Shown here one piece after another: positions 1 to 6,777 of a stretch of DNA of 7,152 bases. How positions within the stretch are numbered: the first letter of the stretch is position 1; every line of letters starts with the position of its first letter. Source of the stretch: an uncultured Alistipes sp. (GTDB taxonomy: Bacteria; Bacteroidota; Bacteroidia; Bacteroidales; Rikenellaceae); NCBI GenBank assembly GCA_947173915.1, contig CAMWGZ010000062.1:1-7152 (forward strand). The letters run 5' to 3'. The position numbers and the translations under genes are program-made. The notes under the pieces were generated by a model. It had not been told where the DNA came from and did no database searches. It worked only from the letters and a program-made list of their open reading frames with translations.

Positions 1-53
1 AGAGCACAACCTTGCCAAGGTTGGGGTCGCGAGTTCGAGTCTCGTTTTCCGCT
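1..53 (+). tRNA. tRNA-Gly (anticodon GCC), 5' part outside the window
   Basis: This is the 3' portion of a glycine tRNA; the acceptor 5' strand and most of the D arm lie left of the window. The anticodon stem is AACC/GGTT around the loop TTGCCAA, giving anticodon GCC, which reads GGC and GGU codons. A G-rich variable region follows. The T arm is stem 29-33 with 41-45 (one G-U pair) around loop 34-40, TTCGAGT. Bases 46-52 (TTTCCGC) form the 3' acceptor strand and T53 is the discriminator base. CCA is not encoded: the next bases are CAA, so the tail must be added after transcription. A strong terminator follows two bases later, so this is the last gene of its transcript. Confidence 0.95.
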
Positions 54-54
54 C

Positions 55-92
55 AAGAAAAGAGGATTGAAAAATCAATCCTCTTTTCTTTT
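55..92 (+). terminator. Rho-independent terminator of tRNA-Gly
   Basis: Bases 55-70 pair perfectly with 75-90 (16 bp) around an AAAA loop. The core is GAGGATTGA/TCAATCCTC, flanked by an A-rich left arm and a T-rich right arm ending CTTTTCTTTT. It starts two bases after the tRNA. Because the flanks are A-rich on one side and T-rich on the other, it could also stop minus-strand transcripts running on from polA. Confidence 0.92.
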
Positions 93-210
93 GTCTGCCA
101 GCGAGTTGCGGCGGCGTGCCGCTTCAGGCCGTTGCTGATCTGCGAACCGAGCTGCTGCGCTGTCCTGCGCGACTCCCGCTTGGTAAAGAACCCCAAGACT
201 TCATATAATG

Positions 211-247
211 CGACGGCCGCATGTCGAACAACGACATGCGGCCGTCG
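211..247 (-). terminator. Perfect GC-rich hairpin downstream of polA, probable terminator or 3'-end stabiliser
   Basis: Bases 211-226 are an exact inverted repeat of 232-247 (16 bp, loop AACAA). The hairpin lies 31 bases past the polA stop on the minus strand. No clear T-tract follows on that strand (it continues CATTATATGAAG), so it is not a textbook intrinsic terminator. It may be the 3' end of the queD-polA mRNA, a barrier to RNA exonucleases, or act together with the bidirectional tRNA terminator further on. The rest of 93-278 shows no gene or second structure that I can support. Confidence 0.6.
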
Positions 248-278
248 GTTTCTACCGGCTTTTGGGAGGTCGGGCGCG

Positions 279-3158
279 TCAGTGGGCTTCGAGCCAGTTT
301 TCGCCGATGCCGCAATCGACCGACAGCCGTACGCGCAGCGAGGCGGCCGCCTCCATCGACTCCCGGACGATGGCCACCACGCGCTCCTGCTCCGAGCGGA
401 GCATATCGACGACCAGTTCGTCGTGGACCTGGAGGATTACCTTCGAGCGGATGCCCTCCTCGCGGAAGCGGCGGCTCACGCGGATCATCGCCAGTTTCAT
501 GATGTCGGCCGCACTGCCCTGGATCGGGGCGTTCACGGCGTTGCGTTCGGCCAGTCCGCGGGCGACGGCGTTGCGCGAGGCGATGTCGTTCAGGTAGCGG
601 CGGCGGCCGAAGATCGTCGCCACGTAGCCGTCGCTCTTGGCCTGAGCGACCACCCGGTCCATGTACTCCTTGACCTTGGGGTAGGAGGCGAAGTAGCCGT
701 CGATAAGCTCCTTGGCCTCCTTGCGGGGGATGTCGAGCCGCTGGCTCAGCCCGAAGGAGGAGATGCCGTAGATGATGCCGAAGTTGGCGGTCTTGGCCTT
801 GCGCCGCTCGTCGGCATCGATCGCGTCGATCTCCTTGCCGAAGAGGCGGGCGGCCGTTGCGGCATGAACGTCCTCGTCGTGCTCGAAGGCGGCGATCAGC
901 GCTTCGTCCCCGCTCAGGTGGGCCATCAGGCGCAGCTCCACCTGGCTGTAGTCGGCCGAGAGAAGCAGGTGCTCCCCGTCGGAGGGGATGAAGGCTCGGC
1001 GGATGCGGCGGCCCAGCTCGTCGCGCACGGGGATGTTCTGGAGGTTCGGATTGGTCGAGGAGAGCCGCCCGGTGGCGGTAACGGCCTGATTGAAGGAGGT
1101 GTGAATCTTCCCCGTCGTGGGATTGACCAGCAGCGGGAGCGCCTCGACATAGGTCGAGAGCAGTTTCTTCACACCCCGGTAGTCGAGGATGCGGCGCACG
1201 ATCTCGTGGCGGGGGGCGAAGGTCTGGAGGTACTCCTCCTCGGTTGAGAACTGGCGGGTCTTGGTCATCTTCGGCTTCTCGGCGATGCGCAGCTTGCCGA
1301 AGAGCACTTCGCCCAGCTGGCGGGTCGAGTTGATGTTGAGCGTCGGCTCGTCGGCCAGGCGGCGCACGTCGGCCTCCAGGCGGGCGAGCGTGCCGTTCAG
1401 CTCGACGGCATATTCGGCCAGCGCCTGCGTGTCGATGCGTACGCCGGCCGTTTCGATTTCGGCCAGCACGCGGATCATCGGCTCCTCGATTTCGAGGTAG
1501 AGCTTCCCGAGTCCCAGCTCCTCGACCATCGGCCAGAGGCACTGCTTGAGCCGCATCGTCACGTCGGCATCCTCCGCCGCATACTCGGCCACGCGGTCGA
1601 GGGCGATCAGGTCCATCGTCAGCTGGCGGGCACCCCGGCCGATGAGCGTCTCGATCGGGATGGGGCGGTAGTCGAGGTAGCGGAGCGCCAGCGCGTCCAT
1701 GTTGTGACGCGACTCGGGGTCGAGCAGGTAGTGGAGGATCATCGTGTCGTAGAGCCGTCCGCGCACCTCCACGCCGATGCGGGCGAGGACCATCAGGTCG
1801 AACTTGATGTTCTGGCCGATCTTGGCGATGCGTTCGTCGGCGAAGAGCGGTTGCAGCAGGGCGGCGTATTCGGCCGTATCGGCCTCGCTGAAGGGGACGT
1901 ACCACGCCTCGTGGGGCCGCACGGCGAGCGAAAGGCCGACGATCCGGTCGTTGAAGGTGTCGATGCCGGTGGTCTCGGTGTCGAAACAGAACTCGGGGTA
2001 TCGGGCGATCTGCGCGAGCAGCTCCCGCAGTTCGGCGGCGCTGCGCACGATCGTGTAGCTGTGAGGTGTCGTCTGGGCCGTTGCCGGTTCGGACGGAGCG
2101 TCGCCGCCGGCATCGGAAGACGTAGCCTGCGGAGCGCTCTCCGCGGCCGCAGGGGTTGTTTGGGGTGCGGGGGCGAAGAGATCGCCCTGCCCCTCCAGTG
2201 CGGCCTTGCGTGCGGCCGCCGACTTGGCGCGGGCGACCTCGGCCAGCTGGGTCTGGGCCTCCTGGCGCGGCCGGTCGGGCAGCGGTTCGGGCGGCGCGAC
2301 GTTGCCCAGGTCGTCCTGGAACATGCGGAACTCCAGCTCGGCGAAGAGGGCACGCAACTGGTCGATCTTCGGCGCGCAGACCGTCAGGTCCTCCTCCCGG
2401 AACTCGATGGGCACGTCGAGGCAGATGGTCGTGAGCCGCTTGGCCAGCAGCAGCTTCTCGCTCCAGGCAGCGATCTTCTCCCCCTGGCGGCCCTTGATGC
2501 GCTCCGCATTGGCGAGGATGTTCTCCACCGTGCCCCACTCCTGCACCAGGCGGCAGGCGGTCTTCTCGCCGATGCCCGGCACCCCCGGAATGTTGTCCGA
2601 AGCGTCGCCCCAGAGGGCCAGGATGTCGCGCACGAGCTGCGGATCGTCGATGCCGTACTTCTGGCGGATCGCCTCCCGGTCGATGATCTCCACGCCGTCG
2701 CCTTTCTGTTTGTAGATGCGGCAGCGGTCGCCGACCAGCTGGCCGTAGTCCTTGTCCGGAGTGACCATATAGACCTCGTAGCCGGCCTCGGCACCCTTGC
2801 GGGAGAGGGTGCCGATCACGTCGTCAGCCTCGTAGCCCGGGACCTCCAGCACGGGGATGCACATCGCCTCGACGATGCGCTTGACATAGGGTATCGAGCG
2901 CAGGATATCCTCGGGAGTCTCGGCCCGGTTGGCCTTGTACTCGGGGAATATCTCGCGGCGGAAGCTGCCTCCCTTCGGGTCGAACGCTACGCCCAGCAGA
3001 TCGGGGCGCTCGCGCTTCTGGATGTCGCGCAGGAATTTCGTGAAGCCGAAGACGACCGAGGTGTTCATGCCCGCGCGGTTGCGCATCGGGCGGCTCAGAA
3101 AGGCGTAGTAATATTTGAAAATCAATGCGTAGGCATCGACGAGGAACAATTTCTTCAT
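279..3158 (-). CDS. polA: DNA polymerase I, with 5' nuclease, 3'-5' exonuclease and polymerase domains
   Basis: This gene encodes a 959-residue Pol I, which removes RNA primers and fills gaps in lagging-strand synthesis and excision repair. The N-terminal 5' nuclease (about 1-285) has D8, the GYEADD cluster (D112, D113), TPDKD (D135, D137) and GDASDNIPGVPGIGEKTA (183-201, helix-hairpin-helix). An Ala/Pro/Thr/Gln-rich linker (about 285-366) carries QGDLF at 324-328, which resembles a sliding-clamp-binding motif. The proofreading exonuclease keeps its acidic residues: DTE 393-395, NIKFD 450-454 and YAAED 526-530, so unlike Taq Pol I it should be active. The polymerase has TGRLSSTNPNLQNIP (696-710), motif A DYSQVELR (736-743), motif B from R785 through K789, F793 and Y797, and motif C VHDE (911-914); D736 and D913 bind metal. 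The start at 3158 gives the usual MKKLFLVDAYAL N-terminus. An in-frame ATG 25 codons upstream would overlap queD and adds no recognisable sequence. There is no obvious ribosome-binding site. The gene lies 43 bases after queD and is probably co-transcribed with it. Confidence 0.98.
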   Translation of the reverse strand: MKKLFLVDAYALIFKYYYAFLSRPMRNRAGMNTSVVFGFTKFLRDIQKRERPDLLGVAFDPKGGSFRREIFPEYKANRAETPEDILRSIPYVKRIVEAMCIPVLEVPGYEADDVIGTLSRKGAEAGYEVYMVTPDKDYGQLVGDRCRIYKQKGDGVEIIDREAIRQKYGIDDPQLVRDILALWGDASDNIPGVPGIGEKTACRLVQEWGTVENILANAERIKGRQGEKIAAWSEKLLLAKRLTTICLDVPIEFREEDLTVCAPKIDQLRALFAELEFRMFQDDLGNVAPPEPLPDRPRQEAQTQLAEVARAKSAAARKAALEGQGDLFAPAPQTTPAAAESAPQATSSDAGGDAPSEPATAQTTPHSYTIVRSAAELRELLAQIARYPEFCFDTETTGIDTFNDRIVGLSLAVRPHEAWYVPFSEADTAEYAALLQPLFADERIAKIGQNIKFDLMVLARIGVEVRGRLYDTMILHYLLDPESRHNMDALALRYLDYRPIPIETLIGRGARQLTMDLIALDRVAEYAAEDADVTMRLKQCLWPMVEELGLGKLYLEIEEPMIRVLAEIETAGVRIDTQALAEYAVELNGTLARLEADVRRLADEPTLNINSTRQLGEVLFGKLRIAEKPKMTKTRQFSTEEEYLQTFAPRHEIVRRILDYRGVKKLLSTYVEALPLLVNPTTGKIHTSFNQAVTATGRLSSTNPNLQNIPVRDELGRRIRRAFIPSDGEHLLLSADYSQVELRLMAHLSGDEALIAAFEHDEDVHAATAARLFGKEIDAIDADERRKAKTANFGIIYGISSFGLSQRLDIPRKEAKELIDGYFASYPKVKEYMDRVVAQAKSDGYVATIFGRRRYLNDIASRNAVARGLAERNAVNAPIQGSAADIMKLAMIRVSRRFREEGIRSKVILQVHDELVVDMLRSEQERVVAIVRESMEAAASLRVRLSVDCGIGENWLEAH

Positions 3159-3201
3159 GGTAAATCGCAGGTGCTTGCGGCGCGAGGGGTTCCCCGGGCC
3201 G

Positions 3202-3672
3202 TTATCGGTTGTCGTCGGCCAGCCATTCGGCATAGGAGGTGGCCGTTTCGTGGAGCCGCAGGGCGTGCAGCGCGACGTGCGCGGGAAGATGCGCCCGGAG
3301 CCGTGCGGCGAAGTCGGCCAGCATGTTCTCGCAGGTGGGCTGGTAATCGGTCATCTCGATGCGCGAGAAGCGTCCGGCGAGCCGCTCCGCGAGTTCGAGG
3401 CTGCGGGGCGAGCGCCGCATGACGAAGGCGTGGTCCAGGCGGGAGAGGATCTGTTCGTTCACGATGCGCTTGAGTTCGCCGAAGTCGAGCACCATGCCGT
3501 ATTTGGGATTCCTCTCCTCGTCGCAGGGCGTGCCCTTGACGGTAACGAAAAGACGGTAGGAGTGACCGTGAATCTCGCGGCAGAGGCCGTCGTAGCCCTC
3601 CAGGGCGTGAGCCGCCTCGAACGAGAACTCTTTGGTAAGGCGGATGACGGGTTGTTTCATTTGGTCGTTCAT
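3202..3672 (-). CDS. queD: 6-carboxy-5,6,7,8-tetrahydropterin synthase (QueD / PTPS family)
   Basis: This gene encodes a 156-residue cytosolic enzyme of the 6-pyruvoyl-tetrahydropterin synthase fold. In bacteria this usually converts dihydroneopterin triphosphate to 6-carboxytetrahydropterin, the second step towards preQ0 and queuosine in tRNA. The zinc ligands are visible as H22 (FEAAH), H35 and H37 (HGHSY). C31 in GLCREIHGH is the expected catalytic cysteine, with D80-H81 (LDHAF) completing the triad. PTCEN (112-116) and HET (141-143) match the pterin-binding glutamates. It is longer than the roughly 120-residue E. coli enzyme, mainly in the middle and at the C-terminus. ATGs at 3672 and 3660 are both possible starts; the first has GAGG close upstream, so I keep it. 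No other queuosine gene is visible here. Because the family also includes eukaryote-type PTPS, the exact product rests on family knowledge. Confidence 0.92.
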   Translation of the reverse strand: MNDQMKQPVIRLTKEFSFEAAHALEGYDGLCREIHGHSYRLFVTVKGTPCDEERNPKYGMVLDFGELKRIVNEQILSRLDHAFVMRRSPRSLELAERLAGRFSRIEMTDYQPTCENMLADFAARLRAHLPAHVALHALRLHETATSYAEWLADDNR

Positions 3673-3678
3673 AGCCTC

Positions 3679-3710
3679 GCAAGATAGTCACAAATTTCGG
3701 GATTCGCAAG
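3679..3710 (-). promoter_or_regulatory. Weak candidate Bacteroidetes-type promoter for queD-polA
   Basis: On the minus strand, CTTG (3710-3707) is followed after 20 bases by TATCTTGC (3686-3679). The Bacteroidetes sigma consensus is TTTG, 19-21 bases, then TAnnTTTG. The spacing fits but the -7 box has two mismatches. The start of transcription would fall almost at the first ATG, giving a nearly leaderless mRNA. A promoter is expected between the terminator at 3764-3814 and queD, but this exact site is speculative. Confidence 0.2.
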
Positions 3711-3763
3711 GCCCCGGGCGGGGTGTGTGCGGAGGCGGCATGCTGCCGGTTCGTTGCTCCGGA

Positions 3764-3814
3764 CACACAAAAAGGAGGTGTATCGCCGAACGCGATACAC
3801 CTCCTTTTTGTGTG
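3764..3814 (-). terminator. Rho-independent terminator of the thioredoxin / DUF6029 / Omp28 operon
   Basis: Bases 3764-3786 pair perfectly with 3792-3814 (23 bp, five-base loop CGAAC). The stem holds AAAAAGGAGGTGTATCGC on one arm and its complement ending CACCTCCTTTTTGTGTG on the other. It begins 19 bases beyond the stop of the Omp28-like gene. The T-run lies inside the stem rather than after it, so the structure reads the same on both strands. It separates this operon from queD-polA. Confidence 0.9.
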
Positions 3815-3833
3815 AACCCCGATTTCGGGACGG

Positions 3834-4916
3834 TTATTTTGCCAGGCGGTAATCCACCGATTCGCCGACGCGGCAAACGGCACCGTTGTTCATCAGATAG
3901 GATTTATCGACAGCCTGTTCGTGGAGTACGTAGATCACGAATTCGCAGTTCTCCTTCTTCCATTCATCCTTCATCTCGACGCTGAACTCGAACTCCTGCT
4001 CGCCCGGCTCGGTAACCTCTACCAGCTGGCCGTTCGCGAACAGGCTGAGCTTTTTGCCATCGGCACCGTTTGCGGCAGCGCGCAGCACGTTGTCGAAGAC
4101 CTCCAGCGTCTCGGTGCTGTTCGGTTTTCTGGGCAGACCGTTCTCGGTCAGCACGCAGACGATTCTGAAGTTGGCGGCTTTCAGGAAATCGACCGTCGCC
4201 TTGACCTTAGCCGTCGTACCCTCTATCGTGGATTCGGCCTTGACACCGCAAAGCGACGGGTTTCTCGAATTGGCGAGGAGCAGCTTGCTGCGGAGAATGC
4301 TGGCGGCCAGTGCGTCCGATCCGGTGTAAGCCTCCGTCTTCTTCATGTTGAAGAACCAGGTCGGATAGGTCGTCGCACCCATCGAGGCACCGAAGCTATT
4401 GCCCTCGACACAGCTCAGTCGGTCTTCGCGGTGAACGGCGATCGTGAGGAACTGCTCCTGCTCTTCGGGAGTGAGCGAGCGGAGGTTGCTTTCGGCAACG
4501 GCGCAGAAGGTGCAGGTTACCTGCGTGAACTTGTTGAGCAGTACGTAGCGGAAATATTTGCCGACTTCGGAGTTGCCACCTTCGTTTTCCGTGACGGTTA
4601 CCGTGACCTCGTTGGAGGTTTTGCCCTCGTAGGCGGCCGTGAACTTGTAGGTGCCGGCCGTCGAAGTGGTCCACGAAGCGTTCTCGACCTTCGTGCCGGA
4701 GGTCGAGATTTCGGCTGCGGAGGTTACGTCCTGACCCTCGAAAGTTACCTTGAAGGCGGTGTTGCCCTCGCCTGCCACGAAGGTCGTGGGAGTGGCGGTC
4801 AGTACCAGGCCTTGTGCGGGACCCTCATTGTCGTCGCTGCAGGCGCTCAGCGATGCGGTTGCGAGCAGTGCGGCGCATGCGGTCGCGCAGCTGAGGAATT
4901 TAGAATACCATTTCAT
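3834..4916 (-). CDS. Omp28-like surface lipoprotein with thioredoxin-type CxxC motif
   Basis: This gene encodes a 360-residue predicted lipoprotein. The signal peptide ends in the lipobox SLSAC (C26), and the next residues, SDDNE, match the acidic export signal that sends Bacteroidetes lipoproteins to the cell surface. Residues about 36-110 are Thr/Val-rich with an alternating pattern suggesting a small beta-sandwich domain. From about 120 the protein resembles the Omp28 family (first named in Porphyromonas gingivalis), which has a thioredoxin-like fold. The CTFC motif is at 135-138 in the expected place, and TYPTWFF (183-189) looks like the cis-proline strand (P185). Further cysteines at 169, 223, 254, 324 and 348 could form structural disulfides. 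The function of the family is not established; a thiol-redox or adhesive role is inference. It is the last gene of the unit, 33 bases after the barrel gene and just before a strong terminator. The AT-rich leader has no Shine-Dalgarno sequence. Confidence 0.8.
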   Translation of the reverse strand: MKWYSKFLSCATACAALLATASLSACSDDNEGPAQGLVLTATPTTFVAGEGNTAFKVTFEGQDVTSAAEISTSGTKVENASWTTSTAGTYKFTAAYEGKTSNEVTVTVTENEGGNSEVGKYFRYVLLNKFTQVTCTFCAVAESNLRSLTPEEQEQFLTIAVHREDRLSCVEGNSFGASMGATTYPTWFFNMKKTEAYTGSDALAASILRSKLLLANSRNPSLCGVKAESTIEGTTAKVKATVDFLKAANFRIVCVLTENGLPRKPNSTETLEVFDNVLRAAANGADGKKLSLFANGQLVEVTEPGEQEFEFSVEMKDEWKKENCEFVIYVLHEQAVDKSYLMNNGAVCRVGESVDYRLAK

Positions 4917-4949
4917 AATTTGATGCTCTTGATTTTTGATATTTGTGCG

Positions 4950-6731
4950 TTAGAAAGTAAGCGTCATCGCCAGGTTCGCACCCGTGTAGGCGGGCATCAG
5001 GCGGCAGACACCGCCCGAGCAGATCATACCCTCGCGGTTGCGTCCGTAGGTAAGGGCGATGCGGGCGAACGAGTGGGTAAAGCTGACACCGGCCGAGTAG
5101 TAGTGGAGTTTCTCGACGGGATTGCCAAGGTTGTACATGTCCTGTACGAAGATGCTCCATTTCGGGGCGAAATTGGCTTCGACGAGTCCCGCAACCCAGT
5201 CGCCGGCGACCAGCTCGTTTTCCTTGCTGCCGGGGGCGTAGAGGTACTCCACGTCGGCGCGCAGCGAGAATTTGGGCGTGAACTTATAGGTTACGTCCAG
5301 AACGAAGACGTTCTGTTTGGTGTAGTGGCCGATGTTGTGCAGCGCGTTCTTCTGCAGCGAGACGAAGAGGATTGTGCGCAGACGCTTGTTCCACGACTTG
5401 TCGATGTCGAACGAGAAGTCGCGGTAGCGGAAGTGGTCGTTCGGCTCGGCCGTCGCTCCGTCGAGCGAGTAGGAGACCGCATAGTTGGCGTGGATCTTCA
5501 TGCCGCGCTTGCCGCCGATGGCCGTGCCGCGCTTGAAGGTGTAGTAGGCATCGATCTGACCGGCCATCTCGCCCTCCGAAATTGCCACGTTGGGATCCAG
5601 GCCCGCGAGCATGTAGGTGTGCTGCGTGCTGAAGGCCGGAATGTAGTTGATCGTGTTGCCGGGCAGAATGCCGGAGGCGCTCGACTGGTTGGGACGGAAC
5701 ATCAGGCTCTGCATGTAGCGCATGCGGCGGAACTGCGCCGATACGGCGTAACCGTCGCCGCTGTAACCCAGTTCGACCAGCTGTGCGTTGCCGTTCTTGT
5801 CGAAGTAGTCGCCGTCACGCGGCACGACGTAGGCATCCTTGCTCTTGCCGACATACTCGAACTTGGCCAGCAGGCCGTTGTACTCGTAATTCAGGCGTGC
5901 CGAGTAGCTCAGCACGTTGAGCGGCATGCTGTATGGTACCTCTTCGCCGATGCTTTCGAACGTCTCCTCCATCTCCTTATACCAGGCCGGCTTGCCGTCG
6001 AAGTGGCGGTTCACGACGCTGCCTTCGATCGAGAGCTGGTGGTCGCGCAGGCCGATGGCGTTCGAGAGCGAAACCGAAAGGTCGGCACCGCCGATCTGGG
6101 TGGTCTCGTACATCATGTAGTAGCGGGGCAGGCCGTAGAGCACCTTGCCGCTGACGATATCCTTGATGTTGAAGGTCACGCGGCCGCCGACGATCGAGTT
6201 GTTGAAGCCCAGCGTGCGGTCCTCCCAGGCGCGCAGCACCAGGCCGCTGCCGAACTGCTCGTAGAAGTCTCCGACGGTTACCGAATAGTTGCGGTCGGTC
6301 CATGCCACGTACTTGCCGGCGAGGTTGCCCCAGCCGAAGCCCTCGAGCAGCGACTCGAAGTTTTCAGCCGGCGTGCCCACCAGAGGATGGGGGTAGTATT
6401 CGAGCTGAATGCCCGCCGAAAGGCGTCCGCGCTGGTAATCGACCTTCAGGAAGTTGTTCGATCCGTAGTGGTTCTTGGGGACCTTAGCGCCTGTTTTCTT
6501 ATCTTTTACGTAATAGATCGAGTTGGTCTCGAAGCTGCCGCTCAGATGGCCCAGGTCGCGCTTGGGGCGCGATTCTTCGTCTTCGGGGGTCTTCTTCTTG
6601 TCCAGCTCCAGCGAGGAGACGGCGGTCTGATCCTCCGTCAGGTCGGTGCCGGGCACGACCGCGTGGGCGTTCGTACCGTACCACAACAGCGCGCCGGTCA
6701 GCAGCGCACCTGCTCGTACAATTTTCTTCAT
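4950..6731 (-). CDS. DUF6029-like outer-membrane beta-barrel protein
   Basis: This gene encodes a 593-residue secreted protein of unknown function. A signal peptide (MKKIVRAGALLTGALLW...) probably ends at NAHA, residue 24. A charged, flexible stretch follows (about 40-60, rich in K, E and D). From about 62 to the end the protein shows repeated short amphipathic segments with many aromatic residues and turns such as GDGY and NGN, typical of an outer-membrane barrel. The last residues (LAMTLTF) end in phenylalanine, as BAM-assembled barrels do. A distinctive block, GDFYEQFGSGLVLRAWEDR (154-172), matches my recollection of the DUF6029 family of Bacteroidales; a profile search would settle this. 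Its only two cysteines are C571 and C576 (CSGGVC) near the last strand. It lies between a thioredoxin-fold gene (46-base gap) and the Omp28-like gene (33-base gap), so the three are probably one operon. It could alternatively be called a porin-like protein; no substrate can be read from the sequence. Confidence 0.8.
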   Translation of the reverse strand: MKKIVRAGALLTGALLWYGTNAHAVVPGTDLTEDQTAVSSLELDKKKTPEDEESRPKRDLGHLSGSFETNSIYYVKDKKTGAKVPKNHYGSNNFLKVDYQRGRLSAGIQLEYYPHPLVGTPAENFESLLEGFGWGNLAGKYVAWTDRNYSVTVGDFYEQFGSGLVLRAWEDRTLGFNNSIVGGRVTFNIKDIVSGKVLYGLPRYYMMYETTQIGGADLSVSLSNAIGLRDHQLSIEGSVVNRHFDGKPAWYKEMEETFESIGEEVPYSMPLNVLSYSARLNYEYNGLLAKFEYVGKSKDAYVVPRDGDYFDKNGNAQLVELGYSGDGYAVSAQFRRMRYMQSLMFRPNQSSASGILPGNTINYIPAFSTQHTYMLAGLDPNVAISEGEMAGQIDAYYTFKRGTAIGGKRGMKIHANYAVSYSLDGATAEPNDHFRYRDFSFDIDKSWNKRLRTILFVSLQKNALHNIGHYTKQNVFVLDVTYKFTPKFSLRADVEYLYAPGSKENELVAGDWVAGLVEANFAPKWSIFVQDMYNLGNPVEKLHYYSAGVSFTHSFARIALTYGRNREGMICSGGVCRLMPAYTGANLAMTLTF

Positions 6732-6777
6732 CCGTTTCGAGTGTTTTCTTGTTTTGAGTGATTCGGAGCGTGATTTA

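Noticed and set aside
124..2538. Minus-strand frame of 804 codons within polA
   Set aside because: It is a shifted-frame shadow of polA with Arg/Pro/Gly-rich low-complexity translation; the true frame contains every Pol I motif.
3159..3233. Upstream in-frame ATG that would lengthen PolA by 25 residues
   Set aside because: The extension overlaps the end of queD and looks unlike any Pol I; the family N-terminus begins at the internal MKKLFLVDAYAL.
1704..3422. Plus-strand frame of 572 codons opposite polA and queD
   Set aside because: It is antisense to two conserved enzymes, has no motif that I recognise and ends in Arg/Ala-rich sequence.
4917..4949. Possible promoter between the barrel and Omp28-like genes
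   Set aside because: The 33-base gap is AT-rich, but on the coding strand I find no TTTG / TAnnTTTG pair with suitable spacing. The AT-rich leader is typical of Bacteroidetes start regions.
3921..6761. Plus-strand open frame of 946 codons
   Set aside because: It runs antisense across two clear genes and their intergenic gap. Its translation has no recognisable domain or signal peptide, while the minus-strand proteins have signal peptides, a lipobox and family motifs. Long antisense frames are expected at this GC content.
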